The translations under genes and the position numbers were made by a program. Shown here piece by piece: positions 1 to 10,872 of a stretch of 49,308 nt of DNA. Source of the DNA: Polysphondylium violaceum. Its lineage: Eukaryota; Evosea; Eumycetozoa; Dictyosteliales; Dictyosteliaceae. How positions within the stretch are numbered: the stretch's first letter is position 1; each line of letters opens with the position of its first letter. The notes beneath the pieces are model-generated. The model saw nothing but the letters and a program-made list of their open reading frames with translations, ran no database searches and was not told the origin of the DNA. Location: NCBI GenBank assembly GCA_000277445.1, contig AJWJ01000126.1, positions 1 to 49,308 on the forward strand. Direction: 5' to 3'.

Positions 1-449
1 AACCTCAACAACCACACCTATAAATAAACCCATATTTATTAAAATGGGTGAATAAAAACTAATGAATGTTTATTTTTATAAATTTAAAGTTTTTATGTTT
101 TGAAAATCATGCCAAATAATGCGCATTGCGCAATGATTAATGTGAGGATTTCCATCCATTACATATGATACACATAAATGACAATAAAACACAAAAAATA
201 CAAAAGGCTTCTATTGTGGTGAGAAGGAGTGCGCAAAACCGACTCGATCAGATGATCTTTTTTTATTGTTTTTATAAAATATTAAATACCAGAATAATAT
301 TATTGGACACGACTCATTCCTATTACATTGTCATGCAAAACGAATTACCGTTTTTGGAAATAATTCAATATCTTTTATTATCGGATCTGATATCTGGATT
401 ATCCTAGAATGATTGAGTAAAAATGATGTTTTGAAAATCATATTTATTT
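1..449. other. 3' flank with a 16-nt direct repeat, no gene supported
   Basis: AT-rich DNA downstream of the vWA gene. The 16-mer ATGTTTTGAAAATCAT occurs at 95-110 and again at 426-441, the second copy ending 8 nt before the vWA stop codon. Around 120-135 lie short GC-containing palindromes (ATGCGCAT, ATTGCGCAAT). An 80-codon ATG-initiated frame at 165-407 has no recognisable domain and I do not call it. Confidence 0.5.
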
Positions 450-2982
450 TTAAAGTTTAGATTTAGCAGATTCTAATAAGGTATTAAAATCAGTTGAAAT
501 ATTATTTTTAACTAATTGATTCTTTAGCCATTTTGTTGCTTTTTGAACAACAAGATCCCATTCATTCTTTCTTGATGCATATGATTTCATAATCTTTGCG
601 ATAACAACAAATGTAATCCAAATCTTATCATCATTGATTTCTTTTGGTTTGGATGGAATAGCAAATAATGAATTGACACTATCCCATGATCCAAATGCCT
701 TTTGTAATTTAATTAATTGCACCAATTCATCCTCACCATTATTATTATTATTATTGTTGTTGTTGATGTTGTTATTACTATTGTTATTGAAACTGGAAGA
801 AGAAGAAACTTTAGACTTAGAACTAAATGAAAAAAGATTTGATAATTTTGGTTGTGAAGATTTGGATTTAAACTCGAGGCCAGAATCTTCAAGTGAATCA
901 CACCACATATCAGGAATAGAACAAAGCTTTTCACTTCTTGAAACTAGGCAATCTATTTGTATAGACATGGCTGAGAGAACATCATTACTTCTTGGTATAC
1001 TAGATGGGGGTTGGGAGAAAAGGTCATCTTCATCTCGGTCCAGAGGTTGTTCATTTACATTTACATTTACATTTACCATAGCATCGGTGGTTGGTTGATT
1101 AGATTCGATTGATACAATAAATGATGTTTTTGTAGAAAGGACTGAATATTTCTTTGACAATCTAATGATTTCGGCAGAGTTGTCCTCTGATTTCTTTGAC
1201 TCTCTATATTCAAGATCATGAATGATTTTAAATGCTGAAACTGTATGAACATTGTTTGATTTGACAATATCAATATCTTTGGACAAGTCGATTGGAATGG
1301 AATAGGTTGCTTGTTTGCCAGATGGACTATTACCAGTGATTGTCACATTAAATTGCTTCTTTTCACAATTATTTTCCATGAGGCCATATATCATCATTCT
1401 TTCATTATAAAACACTGGTCTAATCATTTGTGGTGATTGAACAAATCCATCAACACCCCAGTCAATACAGATATTACTAAATGTGGGCTCCATTGAAATG
1501 TTGACCAACTTCATTACTCTATCTTGCATATTGCTATCGTCAATGAATTCATAGAAACCTTTGCAAGCATTTGATAAACCAATAACCAATTCCCTATCAA
1601 CATAATCACCAATGCCCAATGTAAAAATACGAGTTGAATTGGATTCTTTACCCACAAAACCAATTAACTCATCTCTAGCTGAAACTTGACCATCTGTTAA
1701 AATAAACAATTGTCTTGGATATTCTTGATCATAGGGTTGTTGTAAAATCTCTTGAATTGGTGGGTATAATTCTGTGCCACCCAAATCAGCATCAATGGAT
1801 GAAATATAATTGATTGCTGCACTTAGGGAATCCTCGTCGTAGATCTTTGATTGTTCAAAACATTTGTTAAAATTTGAACCAAAACAATAAATATTAAATT
1901 TACTATTTTCATTTAAACTTCTCATAATAATATCCAAAACACTATATAAAATAATGTAAATTTGGTAAATTTGTTAAATACTACTCTTGTCAATTAATAT
2001 TATAAACTTACGTTTTAGATTTTACAATTGGAGTACCACTCATTGAACCAGAACAATCCAACAAGAAAATAAATTCAGACTTTTGATTCATTTCATCTCT
2101 ATCAATTTCAAAATTTGGGAAAAAACTTAATGAAATTGCAGTTGAAGATGTTGAAGGATCTTGTTCAACGATGGCAGTTGGTTTATCTGCTAATTCTGGT
2201 AAAACTTTGATAACCAAATCATCAGAACTACCAGATTGTTTGATTGATACCTTTGCTCTGGATTTGGTTGTATTTTCATAAGAAATGGTGCTTTTGTAAT
2301 TTAATACTTGTATGTCTTTGATTGGCAAAGAAAACAAGATGTTGAGATTAATGTCAAGTTCATATCCTCCAGGTGGGAACCAGTATTTGTGAATATAGTA
2401 ATGTAAATTTCCATAATGACTACCAATTTCAGAAACAATAGTCATACGTAATGTTACCGATTCACCTTGGGGAATATTTCCGAGGTGTACAGTAAACATA
2501 CCATTGGATGCCAATGATGCTAAAAATGACTGCCCTCCACTGGCAATAGTGTCGTTGTATTGATTTTGAGCCTTTTGGTTCTCTTTGATTTTTGCCTTTA
2601 ACACTTGATCTTGGTATTCAACTACAAAACTAGATACACTAGCATATGGTGGAATGGGTATAGAATATTTAGCTTCAACGGGCGATTTACTTGAATTTGA
2701 GTATTTTTGAGTTAAAACTGATGTACTGCAGGTATCAGTCATTTCTGCATCAATTGCAAAACTATCTAATTTGAAAGCCTCACTCGAACCCACAGAAATC
2801 AATCCAAGTCGAGAAGCACCATATTGATGAGAGTTTTCCAAAACACGGAAATAATTGTAAAAAGTTGATTCTTTATAATCCCTATCTCTATCTAATATAT
2901 ACAATGAACCTTGATTGCACTCCTCACCACTACTAGTAGTGGGAGTAGATGATTTAAATAAATTTGAAAAAAAAGATTTCAT
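450..2982 (-). CDS. VIT plus von Willebrand A domain protein (820 aa)
   Basis: Two exons, 2982-2012 and 1941-450, joined across a 70-nt GT-AG intron (1942-2011) give 820 residues; the junction reads ..VKSKT-VLDII.. . Residues about 45-190 look like a VIT (vault/inter-alpha-trypsin) domain. The vWA domain follows with an intact MIDAS: DCSGS at 309-313, GGTEL with Thr380, and LTDGQ with Asp407. The tail (about 740-820, WITFVVIAKIM..WDLVVQKATKWL) resembles the C-terminal segment of VWA5A/PARP4-type proteins, and an Asn-run linker precedes it. Such proteins are cytosolic VIT-vWA proteins of unclear function; metal-dependent ligand binding is inferred from the MIDAS. The intron falls just after the first MIDAS motif. 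No signal peptide or membrane segment is visible. The ATG is the first in frame. Confidence 0.9.
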
Positions 2983-3213
2983 TTTCTTTTAAATAATAAT
3001 AAATAATATACAGAATGATAATATACAAAAAACAAAAATAGATATATTAAAAAAAAGAAATCAAGAATAATTTTATACTGATGCAAAACCAATCTTTTTT
3101 TTTTCAAAAACAGAAAAAAAATAAGAAAATGACACAAAAAAAAATACAACACCCTTCTTTGAATTTTTTTAGTCATAAATAAAAAAGTTGATCAAACTTT
3201 TTATCAAAGATTA

Positions 3214-3645
3214 CTATTGTACTAAACATTTACATTTTGATTGTTTATTCTTTGCCTTTACCTCTTTTTGATGATCATGATCATTTTCAATTTGTTCTGA
3301 TTCTGCGACTTGAGAAGAAACACATGAATCTTGTAATTGATGACCTCCATCTTCTTTTGACGATACAATTGAAAGCGTTGTGGTTTGATTTAATACTGTA
3401 TTATCTGGTACTTCTATACTAACCAAACCATTATGATCTCTATTGTTTTCCATTTCACTATTATTACCATTGTTTTTATCAGTCCCATCAGCAATGATAT
3501 CTTGAGGAATTTCGTCGTCATCTTCTAAAAAAATATCTATACTGCTACTACTATCTGACTCCTCTTGATATTCATGGAGTAGGGATGGGGTAAAATGAAG
3601 AAATTCTTCATGAACCCATTGATAGGTACTATCCATTGTTGTCAT
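3214..3645 (-). CDS. Small acidic protein with C-terminal CaaX box (143 aa)
   Basis: Single exon. Residues 27-46 are strongly acidic (Ser-Ser-Ser-Ser followed by Asp/Glu-rich sequence), the middle is Asn/Ser/Thr-rich, and the last 20 residues become basic (KEVKAKNKQSKCKCLVQ). The final four residues, CLVQ, fit a CaaX prenylation signal, and Gln at X is favoured by farnesyltransferase in known systems; the preceding Lys cluster would help membrane binding. I see no GTPase motif or other known domain, so this is not a Ras-like protein. Inference: a lipid-anchored, mostly disordered membrane-associated protein. I do not recognise an orthologue. Gene reality rests on the length, the codon pattern and the meaningful C-terminus. 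Confidence 0.6.
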   Translation of the reverse strand: MTTMDSTYQWVHEEFLHFTPSLLHEYQEESDSSSSIDIFLEDDDEIPQDIIADGTDKNNGNNSEMENNRDHNGLVSIEVPDNTVLNQTTTLSIVSSKEDGGHQLQDSCVSSQVAESEQIENDHDHQKEVKAKNKQSKCKCLVQ

Positions 3646-4108
3646 ACTGAATATTACTCTACTATATTATATTATATTACTATTACTGCTATTATTACTA
3701 TTACTATTACTGTTTTATGTTTCATAAGATTGTAAATTATACAAATTTATGTGTATTACAAAACCAATATTTTTCATAACTTGTTGTAAATAAGACTTAT
3801 GAAAAAAATAAGATTATCTATAATTGACTTTAAGATTATTCATAAAAGAGTTGATATATATAAAGTAAGTGGTAGTCAATAAATGGAATATGTAAATGGT
3901 CCCTGGAGTGGAAAAAGAAAAAATAAAAATAAAAAAAATAAAAAAATTATTAGTCGTTGGGTGTTATGAATCTTTTAATTGAAATTTTATGAATTCCTTT
4001 GAAATTTCCATAAAAAGATTTTAATCAAATTCTAATAAAATCATAATGTCTTTTATTTATTTATATAAAATTATAGTATACTATATATATATATTAATAT
4101 ATTTATTT
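3646..4108. other. AT-rich spacer with a 10-bp inverted repeat
   Basis: Spacer between two minus-strand genes. An inverted repeat with arms TTTTTCATAA (3770-3779) and TTATGAAAAA (3797-3806) lies about 125 nt upstream of the CaaX-protein start. A further TTTCATAAGATTGTAAAT copy at 3719-3736 resembles the arm and its neighbouring bases. Nothing else recognisable. Confidence 0.45.
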
Positions 4109-6728
4109 TTAATCCTTTTTCTTGAAATTAAAATACATGGATAATTTTGATTTCTTTAATTTTGGTGGATTTTTAGAATTTGTTGATTTCATATTTGGTG
4201 ATTGGACGGGCGAAGTGATTGGTGATTGAGATGCAGATGATATTGAAGTAAGATCAGTTTCTTCATGATTATTGTTGCTATTTACACTATTACTTAATTT
4301 AATTGCATTTTGTAATTGATCAATCCATTCCTTTTGTTCATTTTGTGATTGTGCAGATAAATAATATTTTCTTTTCTCTGTAATGATCGCAAATGAGTTT
4401 TCCTTTTTCTTTACATCTGGTACAATTTCTATTATTTTTGAAAATGGTATTTTTACTTTAATTTGATCTGCGCCACCACCACTTCCAACTTGTAAGGTAT
4501 TGGTGTTGTGATTTTTTGAAGAATAAGCAATCAATGCTGTGTCTGTGATAGAGAACCAAAGTGTTTTCTTTCTACCCAAATATTTTGATTTCTTTACCAA
4601 ACTACCTTCATGTTGTTGATTGATAGTAGAAAATGATGAAATTGATACGCTTCTATTAACTGTACTATGACCATTACTGATTGTATTGGAGGTAGTAGTG
4701 GTAGTGGTAGTTGGAGGTGTGGTGACTATGACTGGTGGTTTTGAATCATCACTACTAATTGGTTCAAGATTAGAGACCAAAGAATGATTTTGTTGTTGTT
4801 GATTCTTTTCTGGTGATAGTAAATTATCATTATTTGTAACTTGATTTGAATTACCTATTGGTGAAGATATATTTGTATTTGTTTGTTGTTGATGATGATC
4901 TTTTTTAAATAATTTTAATAATTCTGAAAAAATATATTTGATTTGAGTTGAATTTAAAAATGGATTTGTTAAATCATATTTTATACCATTGCTCTCATCA
5001 TTTAAAAATGATGGTAAATTTACCAATTGTTTTAATAAATCCAATTTTATCCATATATTTATATTTTCTTTATCTACAATAACCAATTCTACTTTTTGAT
5101 CTGCATTTATAAATGTTAAATTTAATTGCTCCAATTCTTTTTCTTCTTGTTTATCCTTTTCTTTTTCTTCTTTTTCTTTTTCTTCCTCCTCTACCACTTT
5201 ACTACTACTACTATTAAATTTAAAATCAGATTTAAATGGAGTAATTGGAAATTCTAATAAAGTATTGAAAATAGTTGAGACAAATGTTGAATTTGAATTT
5301 ATAAAATTCAATATATTATCTTTAGAGTTGAATGGTGATTGTTGTTGAGAAATTTGTATATTATATGATTGAATATTATTATCGATTGATTCTAAAATAT
5401 CTAAATTCAATTCATGGAATGGAGGTTGTAATGTGGTGGTGGTTACCAATGAAATGTCATCAATAATTGATTGAGCCAATGATGAAATTGACTCTGAACT
5501 AGTACCAGTATTTTCCAAATACTTTTCAAATAATGAAACATGGTTAACCAATAAAAGAGGTGAAACTTTTTGAATTGATTTAAAACCTTTTAAAATTGAT
5601 ATCAAAACATTACTATCCATTGATGATTTAAAAGAAGAGTCTTCTTGCTTCTTAATCATTTTCATCAAGAAATTAAATGCTTCACAAGTTGATTCAGGAC
5701 CACAAGAACCAATTACCTCTGGTAAAGAGTATTTAAGAATATCAATCTTCTCAATGGCATCCATAATATCACCGAGTAGAGGTGAAATTGCACTTGGATA
5801 TTTGATTGAAATTGATTTTAAAATAATTGAAAACTGACTAGATGATGAGATTTGAAGTAATGATGACTTTAGTTTAGGTAACCATGGTACCAATATAATT
5901 GGGTTATATTTTGAAATCTCTGAAAAAATTGCTAAAATTCCAGTCTTGTTTTCTGTTGATTGAAAAGATTCAACTAAGATTGATATATTATTTTCAAAAT
6001 CAATTGTATTATATTGATATAATGAACTTAGAATTGAAAAACAATTTGAATTTTCTTTTGAAAACTAATTAATAATAAATTATTAATATTACTATTGTTA
6101 TTGACTAAAACTATAAAAGTATACTTACATAAATAAACTCCTTTGTATATTTTGCTAATATTTTTGGTTGATTTATAATTTCAGATGATAGAGTTGAATA
6201 AATTAAACTAGTTGAATGTTGAAATTTAGAAAGTTTAAATAAATAAGGGATTGATTCAAATAAAAGTGATTCATTGGAGGGAAATAATAAACAAAATGTT
6301 CCCAATAATGTTAATGAAATAAATTTATAAGTTTCAATAAGTGACTGTTGTTTTTCTTTTAATACTTGATTGTTTTCTTGTTGCTGATCTTGATCTGCTT
6401 CTTGTTGTTTTTTACCATCCAAATATAATTCATCCAATCTCTTATTGATATCCAATATGGTTGAATAAAAACAATTTAGAGATGGAATAAAGGAATCAAC
6501 GTCTTCTTTAATTAAATTACAATACAATGTAGTCAATGTCAATGATTTCTCTCTAAATGACAATAGACTCTCTATATCTGATGAGGTATTGATTTCAATT
6601 AAAAACTCTAATGCAAAACTAGTTGTCTCTTTTGTTTTTAGCCATTGTTTATCTGTAGACTCTAAATGAGAAAATCCAATTTGACATATTTCTATCAACT
6701 TTTCTTTTTGTTGCTCTTTTTCCATCAT
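4109..6728 (-). CDS. Helical-repeat and C-terminal PH domain protein, Melted/VEPH-like (851 aa)
   Basis: Exons 6728-6129 and 6064-4109 join across a 64-nt intron (6065-6128), reading ..YTKEFIY-FSKENSN.. . Residues 1-430 are alpha-helical with leucine-rich pairs that look like ARM/HEAT-type repeats; a charged K/E linker follows (about 475-495), then a Gln/Asn/Thr-rich region. Residues about 680-790 form a PH domain: KKSKYLGRKKTLWFSITDTA, a loop, then YYLSAQSQNEQKEWIDQLQ with the conserved Trp. The C-terminus is Ser/Lys-rich. N-terminal helical repeats plus a C-terminal PH domain is the layout of Melted/VEPH1, which binds phosphoinositides at the plasma membrane and modulates insulin/TOR signalling in animals. 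The Melted assignment is inferred from layout; the PH domain is clear. Codon use is very AT-rich. Confidence 0.85.
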
Positions 6729-7952
6729 TGTTGTAATATTCTCTATAGATTATATCTAGATATAAAATTTAAATAAACAAAATAAAACAAAACACAAACA
6801 AAACAACCTATTTGTTTTAAAACAATAAATATTTTATATATATCAAAACAAATAAAAATTTAAAAAATTTAAAAAAAAAAAAGAAAAAAAAAACACACTG
6901 CTACTGTACTCCTACCTATAGTTATAAATCCATCGATTCACAACACACAGATATACACACACTCGATTACCAAAATAATAAAAAAAATACAAAAAGGGGG
7001 GTGGGTGATTTTTGCAATTATAAATAAAATGAAAAAAAATTCAAAAAAAATTCAAAAAAAAAACTGATTCTTGTGAAAAAATGGGACCACTCAGATTCAA
7101 ATAATGATTATAAATGATTTATTAATACTATGAAAATTATACGATATTATATAAATCTACTCTGTTGTCAAACAAATCTATCCAATCATCACAATCAAAG
7201 CAACGGCCAACGACTTTGATTGCATTGATAACTAATCGATTGGTTGAGGCCATAAACAAATAAACACACACGATCAAAAGATCTCGATTGTTATATTTAA
7301 TTAATTTTTTTATTTTCTATTTTTTTGTTTATATTTTGTTTTATATTTGGAGGGAATGTTAAGTGTTACAACACCAAAAGGAAATATTAAAACTCTTGTG
7401 TCTGGCGGTGGCAGATCTATACAAAGATATCTCTACCTTTTTGTGTTTTCTTTCCTTTTTTGTTTTTTGATTCTAAAATAAATTCAAGATGTGAAATCTT
7501 TTTATGCTTTTACTGAAAATTATATATAAAGCTACATCATCAAAAATATATATGAGTTTTTGGAGGGGAGAGCGGGTGGGGAAATATGATGGAAGGTTCG
7601 AGAGGGAGTTGGAGTTTAATTCTATCTACACTTTTGTTTGATAATTGATTATTATGTGATGGTGAGGGGGAGGAGTGAGAGATTGATTGGTTGTTGTTGT
7701 TGTATTGAGTGGGGAGAGTTTGGTTTGAATAAATTGTATAAAAAAAAAAAAGCTATACAGATTTAGACTTGGAGGGTTTTGATTTTCTTTTTTTTTTTTG
7801 TTATTTTTTTTTTTTTTTTTTTTTTTTTTTGTATCAAAATCTATTTATTCACACAAGGTGATAAAGGATTCAGGGAAAAAGAAAAAAATAGACGAAAATC
7901 AAAAGAGAGCGAGAAAAAAAGAAATCAATAAATAATAATATGATGAAGAGAT
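6729..7952. other. Simple-sequence spacer, no gene seen
   Basis: 1.2 kb between the PH gene start and the eIF4E stop. It holds long A and T runs (for example T-rich 7789-7830), a CA-rich patch near 6892-6965, and G-rich patches around 7563-7720. No open frame with domain content on either strand. It probably contains the eIF4E 3' UTR and the PH-gene promoter. Confidence 0.5.
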
Positions 7953-8633
7953 TTAAACATCATAAAGATATTTAGCACTCTTTGAGGAACGAATAGAATC
8001 TTGATGTGGGGTATAAGTGATGGTGGCATCAATTTCCAAAACTTTTTTAAGATAGCTACCAATGTCTTTGGTAACTTTTTCGTCGTAGGCAGTTTTAGTC
8101 CAAACAGAAATCTTATCACCACTCTTTCTTGAGTTGTACACAATACCACAAATATCTTCACTAGAATCAAAAGTTTCGCCGACACAAGCCATGACTGATT
8201 GAAGCCATTGGTTATCGCAGCGTGATTTATCCTTGACCATGACGACCCATTTACCACCCTTTCTGTTTGATTCGTGTTCCCATTTTGGTTCAATGTCTTC
8301 TTTGAACAAATGGTAGGAACTGCCTTGTTTTAAATTGCTGACGTTGGGGAGATTGTTAAATACACACCAAAAATCTTCGACAGAGTCAAAGGTGATGACC
8401 TTTTTCAATGAGTCGACCCAATTCTCTTGGTTGATTTTACCGCTTTGATAATCATACCAAAGAGACCATCTGTTTTGAAGTGGATGTTTTATTAAATTTT
8501 GATCTAAACTGTGTTCTTCACTTTGTTCTTGTTGTTGTTCTGTTTCGTTGTTGGTTGTTGTGGTGGTAGTGGTGGTGGTTTCTTCAGATGATGTAGGTTC
8601 AACTAAGCATTCTACTTCATTTTTAGATGTCAT
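7953..8633 (-). CDS. eif4e: Translation initiation factor eIF4E (226 aa)
   Basis: Single exon encoding a full-length mRNA cap-binding protein. It binds the m7G cap and recruits eIF4G in the cytoplasm. A disordered Thr/Gln/Glu-rich N-terminus (1-45) precedes the conserved core, which starts HPLQNRWSLWY. Cap-stacking tryptophans equivalent to human W56 and W102 are W72 (ENWVDSL) and W118 (EPKWEH, followed by the guanine-binding E119); the W166 equivalent is W178 (KISVWT). W89 in VEDFWC corresponds to human W73, which contacts eIF4G. All key residues are present, so it should be active. The first ATG fits the family length. Alternative: a 4E-2 class paralogue, which is less likely because W43/W56-type positions are both Trp. 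Confidence 0.97.
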   Translation of the reverse strand: MTSKNEVECLVEPTSSEETTTTTTTTTNNETEQQQEQSEEHSLDQNLIKHPLQNRWSLWYDYQSGKINQENWVDSLKKVITFDSVEDFWCVFNNLPNVSNLKQGSSYHLFKEDIEPKWEHESNRKGGKWVVMVKDKSRCDNQWLQSVMACVGETFDSSEDICGIVYNSRKSGDKISVWTKTAYDEKVTKDIGSYLKKVLEIDATITYTPHQDSIRSSKSAKYLYDV

Positions 8634-10524
8634 TTTAGGTTTGTATATGTTGTTAATATATCTGAAAAGATATTGAAAGAATAAAAAAAATTTGAATGTA
8701 AAAAAAATAAAAAAAAATAGAAAGTGTGTGAGTGTGGAAGTTTAAAAAAGTTAAAATCGGATAACCTAAGTTTGTTTAAAAATTAAAATGTTAATACATT
8801 ATCACTACCACTACCTTTGTTTGGATGTACTATTGTAATCGTTACCTTTTATATGAGTTTACTATAAACAATTAGTTTTAATACTAAAAAACAAATTACT
8901 GTTCTCCTATTTGATTTAGAAATTATCAAATTGGTTTAAAAGGTTAGTTTAATTGGTTCAATTAAATAAGGATAATAAAATATATATGTATATGTAGGTA
9001 TGTGTATAGGTATAAAATGTGTGTATGTGTGTATATGTGTGTGTGTGTGTCGTGTTTGACAAAGGGTGGAGAAGGTCCCTTGCAATTTTGTCAAGAATCA
9101 AAAAAAAAAAAAAAAATTTAAATAAAAAAAAATAAATAAAAATTAAGTTTTGAGATAAAGTGTAGTAGAAGCAGTGTTGTGAGGGAAAAGATAGTTTTTT
9201 TTTTTTATAAAAAGATTATTAAAGGGAACAATTACAAATTAAAAAGGGGAGAGGGTTACTCTAAATCCAATCTAGTATAGCCCGACGATGGTAAACAAAC
9301 ACATTGTGTGAAATAATAAAGAAATTTTTACAGCGGGTGATCTTTGTGGGGGTGGGCTATGTATTTTTTTTTTTTTTTTCAAAAAATTAGAAGACATCTT
9401 CTCCGCCACAGAATTTTTTTTTTTTTAAAAAAAAAAAAAAAACGAAAGTTGTGAAGTGGCTATTTGACTCGTTGTTAAACACATATAAGCGCAAAAGAGT
9501 AAAAATTAGGATGAAAAGTGAGATATATGTGTGTGAGTGTGTAGTGTATTGTACTTACTAGTTGAAGTCAAATATGATAGATTACTATAATTAATAATAT
9601 TGAAGATGAGTTGTTTATAAAAGTATATAGATATAAACAAGAGAAATTTGTTGAGAAGAGGGGAGTTTATTCCGGACAGATGATTCACAACAAATGATAA
9701 ATGATTGGTAATAAATATAAACACAGAAAGATAATGTGTGTTGAGTATGTATTTGATTTGGGGAAAATCGAAAAAAAGAAGTATATTATTGTATATAGGA
9801 CAAAATAAAACGACTATGAATAAAGAATGAATATGTAATAATACTAAGAAAGATTATTAATATAAAAAAGACAAACTATAATAATAATATCTAAACAAAA
9901 TCGATATAGATATTACACAAAGAGTTTGGGAAAAAAAAAAATATAAAGTGAGTGTGTGGGTGTGAGTGATGATGATAAAAATAAAAAATTTTAGCACAAA
10001 GCTCTTTTAAATTTGGAGTGCAAAAAAAAAATTTGTGATTTGTGCACAAAAATTAAAAAAAAATAAAAAAATTAAAAAAAAAAAAAAATCCTCACGAAAA
10101 ACGATAGGCTTTGATGAGGAAGAAAAAAAAGCGCGTCTTCTTCCATAGCCCTTGGTGGAAAAACTGTTGGCATCTTTTTTTATTATTTTTTTTTTTTTTT
10201 TTGATTCTATTTTGTTGTTGCTTTGCATATCACCATCTATCTAGATTTGGTATTAAAATAGTAAAGTAGTGGTGTTTTATTGTTGATGGTGCTCAAATTA
10301 TTTAATTAACAGTCCAACTTGTCAAAGATATACACCACACAATAGAATACCAATCAGACTCTGTTATGGTTCAGATAGATATTTTCAAAAAACGATATGT
10401 AGGACTTTTTTTTGAAAAATAAGGGTCTCTTGTACTTTTTTAAAACCAGAAGTCCATTTTATTCTCTTTTATCATCCAATACCTCTAAAAATATATAGAA
10501 TTAAAATTGAATAAATATGGTAAA
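8634..10524. other. Divergent intergenic region, simple sequence
   Basis: 1.9 kb between eIF4E (minus) and the next plus-strand gene. It is dominated by A/T homopolymers (for example 9097-9135, 9363-9380, 9416-9442, 10053-10088) and G/T-rich tracts that are CA-rich on the eIF4E sense strand. Open frames at 9506-9724 and 10007-10228 (minus) are low-complexity and not supported. It likely holds both promoters. Confidence 0.5.
8981..9050. repeat. TA/TG dinucleotide-rich tract
   Basis: Imperfect TATATG/TGTG microsatellite, ending in an uninterrupted TG run at about 9035-9050. Typical of replication slippage. Confidence 0.8.
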
Positions 10525-10814
10525 ATGAGGATCTTGCTCCATCAAACTGGAATATTGCCAGACATCATACTGGATAAAAGGCTTTCATTTGAAGTAAAAA
10601 CTTCAATTATTTTCTCCTCTTTTACTTCTATTTTGTTTTTTTTATTTCATACTATGAACTGGCTCAACTTGGTTATGTTTTATATTGTTTTTGATGCTCC
10701 TCCTTCAATTGATGTAGATCAAGGAGTCAAGAGGTAATATTTATTAATCTTACAAATTTAATTAATCTCTATTTATTTCCATAAAAATAATTCAGATCTT
10801 TGTTCCAAAAATAA
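10525..10814 (+). CDS. Short membrane ORF resembling the OSTC/DC2 N-terminal half (uncertain)
   Basis: An ATG frame of 70 codons (10525-10737), or 75 codons if a 62-nt GT-AG intron (10734-10795) is removed, giving the ending ..GVKRSLFQK. One hydrophobic segment (SIIFSSFTSILFFLFHT and on through LNLVMFYIVF) is followed by DAPPSID. This recalls the OSTC/DC2 oligosaccharyltransferase subunit, where a first membrane segment runs into a ..YDVIVEPPS.. motif. OSTC is normally about 150 residues with further membrane segments; neither splice option provides them. So this is either a truncated or decayed copy or a separate small membrane protein. Resemblance is judged by eye and is weak. Confidence 0.3.
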
Positions 10815-10872
10815 AAAAAAATAAAAAAAATGAAAAAAATTCATAAAAAAATATTATCTGAATTCAAAATAC

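Noticed and set aside
165-407. 80-codon ATG frame on the plus strand
   Set aside because: No domain, no splice or promoter context, and composition like the spacer. Kept only as part of the direct-repeat observation.
634-1098. 154-codon frame opposite the vWA gene, with a Leu run
   Set aside because: It is the antisense of the Asn-run and of conserved vWA coding sequence.
7594-7604. GGTTCGAGAGG resembling a tRNA B-box
   Set aside because: No A-box or acceptor stem at the right spacing.
9506-10228. Two 72-73 codon minus-strand frames
   Set aside because: Made of homopolymer and CA-repeat translation (Phe, Lys, His-Thr runs); no domain.
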